This document shows, one piece after another, positions 17,280-24,977 of a stretch of 64,000 nucleotides of DNA (its first letter is position 1; the number at the start of each line of letters is the position of its first letter). The notes below the pieces were generated by a model. It saw nothing but the letters and a program-made list of their open reading frames with translations. It did no database searches and had not been told where the DNA came from. A program made the position numbers and the translations under genes. The stretch comes from Kineosporia sp. NBRC 101731 (GTDB taxonomy: Bacteria; Actinomycetota; Actinomycetes; Actinomycetales; Kineosporiaceae), in the NCBI RefSeq assembly GCF_030269305.1, contig NZ_BSTC01000014.1, forward strand, positions 124,001 through 188,000. The letters are read 5' to 3'.

Positions 17280-18482
17280 GTGGGAGAGGCCGTGACGGCC
17301 GGTGGCCAGGCCCGGGAGAGAACGTTCTCCGGGGCCTGGCCCGCGTTCGACGTGCTCTACCTGCTGGGCATGTTCGTGACCGCGACGGTGCGCGAGAGCG
17401 GTCGGGACTATCCGGGTCCGGAGCTGACCGCGTTCGTCATCGTGTCGTGGCTGCCCCTACTCCTGCGCCGGCGCCACCCCCGGGCGGTGCTGGCGGTCGT
17501 GGCGGTCGTGGAGGTCCTGCACATCGCGATCGGGGTCTCGGTGCCGCCCGACCCGACCGCCAATGTGGCGATGGGTGCGTTCCAGCCGGTGCCTCTGGCC
17601 ACGATGGCGGCCGCCTTCACCCTGGCGGTCCGGGTCCCGGGACGCCGGGGCTGGGCCCCCGCGGTGGTGTCGGCGGTCGCGCTGCTCGCCGTCGGCGTCA
17701 CCGTGCACGGCCGGGTGCTGCTGGCCACCAGCTTCGTGGCGTTCGACCTGGTGCTGATGGCCGTCGGCGCCGGCGTGCTGCTCAGCAACCGCCGCGAGCG
17801 CCTGGCCCGTGACGAGCACGACCGGCTGGCGCAGATCCGCGGGGAGGTGATCGCCGAGCGCATCCGGATCGCCCAGGACCTGCACGACGTGCTGGCCCAT
17901 CATCTGACCCTGGTGAACGCCCAGGCCGGGGTGGCCGACTACCTGCTGCGCACCGATCCGGCGGCCGCCTCCGACGCGCTGCAGGACATCGCGGGCAACA
18001 CCCGGCAGGCGCTGGACGAGCTGCGGGCGACGGTGGGGATGCTGCGGGACTCCTCCGACGGGGATGCCCTCCGGCCCACCCCCGGCACGGATCAGCTCAG
18101 CGAGCTGCTCGACGGTTTCCGGTCCGCGGGCACTGCGGTCTCGCTGCTGACCACCGGTGAACCGGTGAAGCTGCCCGCGGGCCAGGACCTCGCCGTGTAC
18201 CGGATCATTCAGGAAGCGGTCACCAACGCCACCAAGCACGCCCCCGGCGCCCCGGTCGACATCGGCCTGCACTGGCAGCGGCGCAACCTGGCCCTGATCA
18301 TCACGAATCCGGTGGGCCACACCCCGGGTTTCCAGGGGCCGGGCACCCGCCACGGCCTCATCGGCATGCGCGAGCGGGCCGTCACCGCCGGCGGATCGCT
18401 GTCCGCCGGTCCCACCCCGTCCGGAGGATTCGACGTGCGCGCTGCCATTCCCCTCCATACCCCGCAGGAGCCCCCGGCATGA
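17280..18482 (+). CDS. NarL-type sensor histidine kinase (HisKA_3)
   Basis: The 400-residue protein has about five N-terminal membrane helices (residues ~20-165). The dimerisation/phosphoacceptor domain carries LHDVLAHH with His202, and a HATPase_c domain follows (GHTPGFQGPGTRHGLIGMRERAVTAGG, the G-box region). It autophosphorylates in response to an unknown membrane-proximal cue and passes phosphate to the response regulator encoded immediately downstream (ATGA overlap). Either GTG at this position or one 12 bp later may be used; the later one is preceded by GGGAGAGG. Its operon with an MmpL exporter suggests a cell-envelope or drug-stress signal. Confidence 0.92.
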   Translation: MGEAVTAGGQARERTFSGAWPAFDVLYLLGMFVTATVRESGRDYPGPELTAFVIVSWLPLLLRRRHPRAVLAVVAVVEVLHIAIGVSVPPDPTANVAMGAFQPVPLATMAAAFTLAVRVPGRRGWAPAVVSAVALLAVGVTVHGRVLLATSFVAFDLVLMAVGAGVLLSNRRERLARDEHDRLAQIRGEVIAERIRIAQDLHDVLAHHLTLVNAQAGVADYLLRTDPAAASDALQDIAGNTRQALDELRATVGMLRDSSDGDALRPTPGTDQLSELLDGFRSAGTAVSLLTTGEPVKLPAGQDLAVYRIIQEAVTNATKHAPGAPVDIGLHWQRRNLALIITNPVGHTPGFQGPGTRHGLIGMRERAVTAGGSLSAGPTPSGGFDVRAAIPLHTPQEPPA

Positions 18483-19153
18483 GCATCCGCGTCCTTCTCG
18501 TCGACGACCAGGCGCTGCTGCGCTCCACCCTGGGCCTGCTGTTCCGCGCCACGCCGGACATCGACCTCGTCGGGGAGGGCGGAACCGGGCGCGAGGCGGT
18601 CGAACTCGCCCGGAGCACGCGCGCCGACGTGGTGGTCATGGACATCCGGATGCCGGACATGGACGGCATCGAGGCCACCCGGCACATCACCGCCGACGAG
18701 AACCTGGCCGGGGTACGTATTCTCGTGCTCACCACCTTCGAGACCGACGACCTGGTGGTGCGCGCCCTGCAGGCCGGGGCCAGCGGATTCCTCGGGAAGG
18801 GCGCTTCCCCGGAGGAACTCATCGCCGCCGTGCGCACCGTCGCGGCCGGTGAGTCGCTGCTCTCCCCATCGGCGACCACCGCGCTGATCGGCCGGTTCCT
18901 GGAGCAGCCGCAGATCACCACCGAGGTCAGTACCCAGGCCCTGGTCGCCCTGACCGAGCGGGAGAAGGAGATCACCACCCTGGTCGGGGCCGGTCTCTCC
19001 AACCAGGACATCGCGATGCGCCTGTTCATCAGCCCGGCCACCGCGAAGACCCATGTGAACCGGGCGATGATGAAGACCGGGGCGCGGGACCGGGCCCAGC
19101 TGGTGGTGTTCGCCTACGAGGCAGGGCTGGTCACCCCGGCCCGGCGCGATTAG
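18479..19153 (+). CDS. LuxR/NarL-family response regulator
   Basis: The 224-residue protein has a receiver domain (residues 1-~120) with acidic pocket Asp9/Asp10, phosphoacceptor Asp55 in VVVMDIRMPDMDG and a conserved Lys in FLGKGAS. A C-terminal LuxR helix-turn-helix (LTEREKEITTLVGAGLSNQDIAMRL...TAKTHVNR) completes it. Phosphorylated by the adjacent kinase, it probably activates its own MmpL operon (inference). Its stop overlaps the stop of the convergent ABC exporter by 4 bp. Confidence 0.93.
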   Translation: MSIRVLLVDDQALLRSTLGLLFRATPDIDLVGEGGTGREAVELARSTRADVVVMDIRMPDMDGIEATRHITADENLAGVRILVLTTFETDDLVVRALQAGASGFLGKGASPEELIAAVRTVAAGESLLSPSATTALIGRFLEQPQITTEVSTQALVALTEREKEITTLVGAGLSNQDIAMRLFISPATAKTHVNRAMMKTGARDRAQLVVFAYEAGLVTPARRD

Positions 19154-20919
19154 CCGGCCTGGGCGTGATGCAGGGCCGCGTACCGGCCGCCGCGAGCGAG
19201 AAGCTCGTCGTGACCGCCGATCTCGGCCATGGCACCGTGTTCCAGCACCACGATGCGATCGGCCTGGCGGATGGTGGACAGGCGGTGCGCCACGACCAGC
19301 GTGGTGCAGCCGCCCATCAGCCGCGACAGGGCCTGTTTCACCTTGACCTCGGACTCCGGGTCGAGCGCACTGGTCGCCTCGTCGAGCAGCAGGATGCGGG
19401 GCTCACGGATCAGCGCCCGGGCAATGGCGATGCGCTGGCGCTGCCCGCCGGACAGCCGGGCTCCCCGCTCGCCCACCACGGTGTCCCAGCCCTGCGGCGA
19501 CGACTCGACGATGTCGAGGGCCTGGGCGTCGCGTAATGCCGCGTGCACCCGCTCGTCGGGCACGTCGCCGAGCCCGTAGGTGACGTTGTCGCGGATGCTG
19601 CCCTCGAACAGCACCGGCTCCTGCGGCACGACCGACACGAAACGCCGCACCGCGCGTAGGTCGAGCTCCTGCATGTCGACCCCGTCGAGCAGGATCTGCC
19701 CGCGGGTGGGCCGGATGAAGCCGAGCACCAGGTTCAGCACGGTCGACTTGCCGGCGCCCGAGGGCCCGACGAACGCCACGGTCTCGCCCGGCCGGACCAC
19801 CAGGTCGATGCCGTGCAGGGAGTCGGCCTTCGCGTCCGGATGGCGGTGCGTCACGTGGTGCAGTTGCAAGGCTCCGGTCACCGCCGTCACCGGCCGTTTC
19901 CCCTCGTTCAGTTCCAGGTCGGACTCGGCCAGCACCTCGGCGATCGAGCGCACCGACTCCACGCCCCGGGCCGCGACCGGCAGCAGGCCCAGCAGCTGGA
20001 TCAGCCCTTGGGTGAGCAGGGTGAAGTACGTGGACAGAAGGACGACGTCGCCCGGGCCGACGGGAAGGGTGCCGGTCAGGGCGGCCAGGGCGGCGAGGGC
20101 CAGGCAGCCCACCCCGAGGAACTGCATGGCCACCCAGGACATCGACGCGGTGTGCCCGTTCAGCATGTCCAGCTTCAGCGCCTGGGTGCGCACCCGGTCC
20201 ACACCGGTCGCGACCCGGTCGGTCGCGGTCTGCTCCAGGCCGTGTGCCCGGGTCACCGGGATCAGCGAGGCCATCTCCCCCACCCGGGCGGCCAGGCCCT
20301 CCATCTCGAGGCGGAACTGCTCGTTGCGGACCCGCGAGCGGCGGGCCGCCGTGTGCCGCACGAGCAGGGCCATCGGCACGGTCAGCAGGTAGACCGGCAG
20401 GAACTGCGGCACCACGACCGCGGTCATCACGGTGGCACCGGTCACGACCATCACGGCCGACAGCAGCGGGTGAGCCACCTGCTGCAGCATCAGCTCGATG
20501 TTCTCCACGTCGCGCACCACCTTGTTCTGCACGACGGCACTGGTGGAGCGGGCATGAAAGCCGATCGAGAGCACCTGCAACCGGGCGGCGAGCACATTGC
20601 GCAGCTGCGCGCCGGTGTCCCGCACGACCATCATGAAGTTGTGCGTGTAGACGAGGTGGTGGGGGTAGTTCTGCGCCAGCAGCACGCAGGCCAGTACCAG
20701 CCAGCCCACCACCGTGCTGATCTCCCCGTGTTGCGAGACCGTGTCGATGATCCCGGCGGTGATCACCGGCAGCATCCACATCGGGATCTCCTTGACCGTG
20801 AAAGCGCCCAGCGCCAGGGCCATTCGTCCGGGTCTGCGGGCCAGGAGACGCAGCAGCGACCGCACCGGGCGCGCACCGTCGACGAGTTGGGGCGGGTGGG
20901 AAAGCGCTTGCCCAGGCAT
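19150..20919 (-). CDS. ABC exporter, fused transmembrane and ATPase domains
   Basis: This 589-residue half-transporter has six membrane helices in residues ~35-310 and a nucleotide-binding domain at ~350-580. The ATPase domain has Walker A GPSGAGKST (385-392), Q-loop VPQEPVLFEG, signature LSGGQ (489-493), Walker B ILLLDEA and switch histidine in VVAHRLST. It would act as a homodimer exporting lipids, peptides or drugs, because no partner half-transporter gene is adjacent. It converges on and overlaps the response regulator by 4 bp, so it is not part of that operon. The substrate cannot be assigned. Confidence 0.92.
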   Translation of the reverse strand: MPGQALSHPPQLVDGARPVRSLLRLLARRPGRMALALGAFTVKEIPMWMLPVITAGIIDTVSQHGEISTVVGWLVLACVLLAQNYPHHLVYTHNFMMVVRDTGAQLRNVLAARLQVLSIGFHARSTSAVVQNKVVRDVENIELMLQQVAHPLLSAVMVVTGATVMTAVVVPQFLPVYLLTVPMALLVRHTAARRSRVRNEQFRLEMEGLAARVGEMASLIPVTRAHGLEQTATDRVATGVDRVRTQALKLDMLNGHTASMSWVAMQFLGVGCLALAALAALTGTLPVGPGDVVLLSTYFTLLTQGLIQLLGLLPVAARGVESVRSIAEVLAESDLELNEGKRPVTAVTGALQLHHVTHRHPDAKADSLHGIDLVVRPGETVAFVGPSGAGKSTVLNLVLGFIRPTRGQILLDGVDMQELDLRAVRRFVSVVPQEPVLFEGSIRDNVTYGLGDVPDERVHAALRDAQALDIVESSPQGWDTVVGERGARLSGGQRQRIAIARALIREPRILLLDEATSALDPESEVKVKQALSRLMGGCTTLVVAHRLSTIRQADRIVVLEHGAMAEIGGHDELLARGGRYAALHHAQAG

Positions 20920-21029
20920 GCTCGAATCCTAAGGGTTCAAAGGTGATCAAAAAGTCAATGCCCGGCGGCGGTGAGGGCGCTACGATCCGGCAGCTGGTGA
21001 CACTTCGTGCCTTGACCTAGGAGATTCTG

Positions 21030-21422
21030 ATGGTGCGGTTCCTGCCGGTGCTCATCGAGCTGGGGCTGCTCATCTTCTGCCTCATCGACTGCATCCAGAC
21101 CGACTCGACCCTGGTGCGGAACCTGCCCAAACCGCTGTGGATCCTGCTCATCGTGTTCCTGCCGCTGATCGGCTCGATCGCCTGGCTGGTGGCGGGCCGC
21201 ACCTGGCCGTCGCAGGCGGGCAACCCGGTGCCGTGGCGTTCGACGGCCACGGCCGGTTTCCCCGAGTACGAGCGCCCGGGTGCTGACCGGCACGATGCGG
21301 CCGCCATCGACGAGCAACTACGCCGCGACACCGAACGCGTCGACCGCGAGCACGAAGAGGCCCTGCGCAAGTGGGAGGAGAGCCTGAAGGAGCGCGAGCG
21401 CAAGCTCGGCGAAGGCGTCTAG
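21030..21422 (+). CDS. PLDc_N-domain membrane protein with C-terminal coiled coil
   Basis: The 130-residue protein has two membrane helices (residues ~5-22 and ~35-55) separated by a short loop, with the LPKPLWILLIVFLPLIGSIAWLVAGR pattern of the phospholipase D N-terminal (PLDc_N) domain. The domain is common as a stand-alone membrane module in actinobacteria. No PLD catalytic HKD motif is present. The C-terminal ~45 residues are highly charged and heptad-like (IDEQLRRDTERVDREHEEAL), a probable cytosolic coiled coil. It is monocistronic. The function is unknown. Confidence 0.85.
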   Translation: MVRFLPVLIELGLLIFCLIDCIQTDSTLVRNLPKPLWILLIVFLPLIGSIAWLVAGRTWPSQAGNPVPWRSTATAGFPEYERPGADRHDAAAIDEQLRRDTERVDREHEEALRKWEESLKERERKLGEGV

Positions 21423-21466
21423 GGCTGAGGCTGGGGCGCTGCGAAGCACCACCCACCCATTCTTCC

Positions 21467-21547
21467 GTGATCATGCAAAACCTCCCCAGCGTTCTAGAAC
21501 TCTAGCTCTCACAGTTCTAGAACTCCGGGGAGGTTTTGCATGATCAC
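21467..21547. repeat. Nested palindromic element, copy 2
   Basis: The outer 21-bp arms (GTGATCATGCAAAACCTCC... and reverse complement) and inner GTTCTAGAACT / AGTTCTAGAAC arms match copy 1. Only the 3-nt spacers and the 11-nt loop differ. Like copy 1 it sits between convergent gene ends (PLDc_N gene and rhamnogalacturonan lyase), so it may end transcription in both directions. Confidence 0.9.
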
Positions 21548-21573
21548 AACAAGGGGTGGTGGTTTGGGGGGGG

Positions 21574-23916
21574 TTAGCGGGGCACCGTGGACCAGTCCGT
21601 GTCCGAGGCCAGGTAGAAGCTCGGGTACGAGGGCTGGTTGTAGGTGGTCTGCTGCCGGGCCACCTCGACGCGGTACTGCGGGTCTTGCATCAGGGTGTAG
21701 AGCTTGTGGTTCGTCAGCTCGGTGCTCAGGTACACCCGGATCGCGGAACTGTCGGCCGTGCGGACCAGTAGTTCCTCCCGCCAGTCGCCGAACACGTCCG
21801 CGACCAGGCTCGCCGTGCCCTTGGTGCCGTTGTTGGCCCGCGTGCCCTCGGCGGTCAGTAGCGTGCCGCGCGACCAGTCGCCGATCGTCGGGGTGACGTC
21901 GCCGGAACCGCTCAGGATCTGCGTGGTCAGGTCGCCCGACCAGCGGATGCTCTGGTTCGTGCCCGGGCTGGTGCCGGTGAGCAGATCGCCCTGCGCCGAG
22001 TGCAGGCCCAGGGCACCGGATCCGCCGGGCATGCTGGCCCAGTTCTCCAGACCCGGGTGATCGGGCAGCACGTCGCCGATCATGCCGCGACCGGTGTCCG
22101 CCCCCGAATAGGTGCCGAAGAGCACCTCGCCGCTCGCCGCGTCCCTCATCGCCATCCCGTAGGGCGCCGACGTGGCGCCCTCGTGCACGGTGAAGATCTC
22201 CAGGCCGGGACGGGACGGGTCGATGTCGGTGACGTGCATGGCGTCGCCGTGCCCGAGCCGGGCGCTCGTGCCCGGGGCGGAACTTCCGGCCGGCAGGGTG
22301 TCGAAGGACGAGTGGAGCACGCTGCCGTCGTCGTCGATCGTCGCACTGCCGTAGACGATCTCCTGCTTGCCGTCACCGTCCACGTCGGCCGCGCTCAGCG
22401 AGTGGAAGCCCTGCGTGGTGATCTTCCCGTACTCCGGGCTGGTGCCGTCGCGCCCGTGCGGTGAGTCGTTGAACGGGTTCGTCATCGGGGTCCACCCGCT
22501 GTCGACGTACCAGTTCTCGGTGAGCTTCCGGCCGTTCCAGCCGTAGGCGACCAGCGTCGTGCGGGTGTAATAGCCCCGGGCGAAGACCGCCGAGGGGGTC
22601 TTCCCGTCGAGATAGGCCACCCCGCCGAGGAATCGGTCCACCCGGTTACCCGGCTCGATGCGGGCCATCGCGTAGTCGCCCCACAGGAGTCCGTCGTCCG
22701 TACGCCCGGGCTTGTAGTGCGTGGTCTCGAGCTCCTGGCCCGTGGCTCCGTCGAACACGGTCAGGTACTCCGGCCCGTCGACGATGAACCCGGCGAAGGC
22801 CCGCAGGTTGTTACGCGTGCTACGCGCGGGTGCGTAGACGTCCATGAAGTAGTCGGTGAGCTTCTGGGCATCGGCCTGACTCAGCGGGTAGTCGTACTGC
22901 TGCTCGATGCCGAAGGCCTCTTCGAGGGTGGCCGGCCACTGCCCGCTCTTCACCTCCTTCCGGTCACTCCAGCCCCGGAACATCGCCACCATGTGGTCGT
23001 AGTACCCCGCGGCACTGAGCCGGTAGTCGTCGGTGTTGGCGTAACCGGCCTTCACATCGGCCTGGGGCAGCGTGACGTATTTCTGCGAGAGGACTTTCCC
23101 GGCCTTGTCATACCGGGTGATCTTCGTGCCGGGGGCGGTCTTGAACATCAGCTCCGAGCGGCCGTCACCGTCGAAGTCGTAGACCAGGAACTGTGTGTAG
23201 TGCGCCCCCGCGCGGATGTTCACACCCAGGTCGATGCGGTGCCGAAGGGTGCCGTCGAGCTCGTAGGTGTCGATGTACACGTTGCCCGTGTACCCCACCT
23301 GGGAGACGTCTTTGGAGTTGGACGGATCCCACTTCACCACGTACTCGTACTGCCCGTCACCGTCCACGTCGCCGACACTCATGTCGTTCGCCGAGTAGGT
23401 GTACGCCTCGCCGGCCGGGGTGACGCCGTCGGCGGGCTTACGCAGCGGCAGGTCGTAGTGGCTACCCGCCCAGGGCTTCACCCGGGCAGAGCTACCGAAC
23501 TCCTGGCCCTTGCGCACCGGCACCACCCGGTACGTGGCCTTCGGGTCACCGGCCTTGTCCAGGTAGTTCGTGCTGCCGGTCACCGTCGCGAGTTTCTTCC
23601 CGCCCCGGTAGACGTTGAAGTCGGTTCCGGTCAGGCCGGTCCCGCTCGATCCGGTGGCCTCGGCCTTCAGGAGGCGCCAGCTGAGGAAAACCCCCTCGCT
23701 GGTCGTGGCCGCGGTCAGGCCCCGATCGAGCTTCTCGAGCTGGGCGGCGACTTCCCGGTCCGAGGTCCGGGTGGTGGTCGTGGTGGTCGTGGTGTTCTTC
23801 GTGGTCGTGGTGTTCTTCGTGGTCGTCGCGCCGGCCGCCGGGCCGCCGAGCATCAGCCCGGCGGTACAGGAGGCGGCCAGAGCGACCTGGAGCAGGCGTT
23901 TGGTGCGGGGACTCAT
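21574..23916 (-). CDS. Secreted rhamnogalacturonan lyase, polysaccharide lyase family 11
   Basis: The 780-residue exported enzyme resembles the YesW/YesX group, which cleaves the rhamnose-galacturonate backbone of pectin by beta-elimination. An N-terminal signal peptide with probable cleavage near AAGA is followed by an unusual Thr-rich tract (residues ~30-50). A FN3-like domain (~60-150) comes next, then a long beta-propeller with repeated Ca-binding loops DVDGDGQYE, DFDGDGRSE and DVDGDGKQE. The ribosome-binding site GGAGGAGA precedes the ATG. A LacI-like operator 25 bp upstream nearly equals that of the rha operon, so released rhamnose units likely feed that pathway. Confidence 0.92.
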   Translation of the reverse strand: MSPRTKRLLQVALAASCTAGLMLGGPAAGATTTKNTTTTKNTTTTTTTTRTSDREVAAQLEKLDRGLTAATTSEGVFLSWRLLKAEATGSSGTGLTGTDFNVYRGGKKLATVTGSTNYLDKAGDPKATYRVVPVRKGQEFGSSARVKPWAGSHYDLPLRKPADGVTPAGEAYTYSANDMSVGDVDGDGQYEYVVKWDPSNSKDVSQVGYTGNVYIDTYELDGTLRHRIDLGVNIRAGAHYTQFLVYDFDGDGRSELMFKTAPGTKITRYDKAGKVLSQKYVTLPQADVKAGYANTDDYRLSAAGYYDHMVAMFRGWSDRKEVKSGQWPATLEEAFGIEQQYDYPLSQADAQKLTDYFMDVYAPARSTRNNLRAFAGFIVDGPEYLTVFDGATGQELETTHYKPGRTDDGLLWGDYAMARIEPGNRVDRFLGGVAYLDGKTPSAVFARGYYTRTTLVAYGWNGRKLTENWYVDSGWTPMTNPFNDSPHGRDGTSPEYGKITTQGFHSLSAADVDGDGKQEIVYGSATIDDDGSVLHSSFDTLPAGSSAPGTSARLGHGDAMHVTDIDPSRPGLEIFTVHEGATSAPYGMAMRDAASGEVLFGTYSGADTGRGMIGDVLPDHPGLENWASMPGGSGALGLHSAQGDLLTGTSPGTNQSIRWSGDLTTQILSGSGDVTPTIGDWSRGTLLTAEGTRANNGTKGTASLVADVFGDWREELLVRTADSSAIRVYLSTELTNHKLYTLMQDPQYRVEVARQQTTYNQPSYPSFYLASDTDWSTVPR
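23771..23828. repeat. In-frame 18-bp direct repeats encoding the Thr-rich linker
   Basis: Two exact 18-bp units (23783-23800 and 23801-23818) plus flanking partial copies of the same GTGGTCGTGGT motif lie within the lyase gene. They code for a TTTKNTTTTKN-type linker just after the signal peptide. Copy-number change would alter linker length without shifting the frame. Confidence 0.8.
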
Positions 23917-23940
23917 CCTTGGGTCTCCTCCGACACGTGC

Positions 23941-23952
23941 TGAATCGTTTCA
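23941..23952. promoter_or_regulatory. LacI-like operator TGAATCGTTTCA upstream of PL11 lyase
   Basis: The site matches the rha operon operator at 7722-7733 in 11 of 12 positions and keeps the central CG. It lies 25 bp upstream of the lyase ATG, an arrangement like the 22-bp spacing at rhaI. It is the sequence basis for proposing one pectin/rhamnose regulon. Confidence 0.65.
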
Positions 23953-24343
23953 GATGGTGCGGTGTCAGCTTTACCCGACAATTCGGTCACGTCAATGACC
24001 ACTGACCGATTGAGGACGTCCGTCCCCGGCGATCGCGGTGATGTCCAGTCACATCTGGGGCCCGGTGCGGTGATCACCGACGTTCGCCGGTCGCCCTCGC
24101 GTTCCTTCGTTCGTGATCAGGCAAAGTCACCCCGGGGAAACTTTGCCTGATCACGAACAAGAAGGTGGCCGACCTTCCCGGTCACCGCGCCAGGGAGCGA
24201 CCGAGACGCAGCGCGTCCGGCCGGGCACCGGAGCCCTGACCGGTGGGACATGCCGACGGCCATCGGTCTCGGTAGCCTGGACAACCTTCACCACGTCGAC
24301 TGCGCGGCCCGGGTCACGTCACGCCGGGCGACCGAAAGGAACA
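23953..24343. other. Intergenic region, divergent promoters plus one long hairpin
   Basis: This gap separates the lyase from the lipoprotein gene. It holds a near-perfect long hairpin (24109-24158, listed separately). Short frames read here are Arg/Pro-rich and unsupported. No other operator or RNA gene is recognisable. Confidence 0.5.
24109..24158. repeat. Related hairpin element (GTTCGTGATCAGGCAAAGT arms)
   Basis: Perfect 19-bp arms flank a 12-nt GC-rich loop. The outer TTCGTGATCA is shared with the three nested palindromes, but the element is shorter, reads AGGCAAAGT instead of TGCAAAACC, and lacks the inner TTCTAGAA repeat. It lies between divergent genes, so a simple terminator role is less obvious than for copies 1 and 2. 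Confidence 0.8.
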
Positions 24344-24964
24344 ATGAGGCTCTCGGTGCTGGGAACGACGGCGGCCGTGCCGCTGGCCGGGCTCCTGCTG
24401 GCCGCGTGCACGAGCGCCCCGGTGACCTCGGAACCCCATTCGGCGTTCGGCAGCGGCCCCGTGCCCACGGTCAGCAGCACCTGGGACGTGGACCCCGACC
24501 AGGACGCCGCGTGGACGGCCGAGCTCGACGACATCGAGACCACGATGACGAAGATCTGGCCGGCGGTGGAGGACGACCGCCCGGTGGCCCTGACCGCCTA
24601 CGCCGACCTGATCGACCGCACCAACGACGTGCTGTACGACATGGCCACGACCGTCGGCGTCGCCGGGATCGGGCACGTGGCCTGCGAGGTGCTGCCGGTG
24701 CAGATGATCAGCATCCCGCACAGCTACACACCGGAGCAGACGGCCCGCAACCTCGGCATCTTCTGGGCCCGGCCGATCGCGGCCACCGGCGTCGGCGAGG
24801 CCGGCAGCTTCGCCGACGCCCAGTTCGACACCCGCACCCGCGAACAGTGCCCGGACGTGCACCAGCTGGTGCTCGAGGCCGCGGGACTGTCCTCCCTGGA
24901 CGACCTCTACGAGTACGCCAGGGCCGCCCGGACCTCGGAAAGCCCGGCACCCGAGGTGATCTGA
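24344..24964 (+). CDS. Putative lipoprotein of unknown function
   Basis: The 206-residue protein begins with a lipoprotein signal (MRLSVLGTTAAVPLAGLLLAAC) whose lipobox LLAAC places the lipidated Cys at residue ~22. It should be anchored on the outer face of the membrane. The mature part is acidic and mostly helical, with two further cysteines (HVACEVLP and REQCPDVH) that could form a disulfide. I do not recognise a family. The ATG has a GAAAGGA ribosome-binding site; a longer in-frame reading upstream would bury the signal peptide. It is monocistronic and convergent with the amidohydrolase gene. Confidence 0.7.
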   Translation: MRLSVLGTTAAVPLAGLLLAACTSAPVTSEPHSAFGSGPVPTVSSTWDVDPDQDAAWTAELDDIETTMTKIWPAVEDDRPVALTAYADLIDRTNDVLYDMATTVGVAGIGHVACEVLPVQMISIPHSYTPEQTARNLGIFWARPIAATGVGEAGSFADAQFDTRTREQCPDVHQLVLEAAGLSSLDDLYEYARAARTSESPAPEVI

Positions 24965-24977
24965 GGCCGACCGGCCG

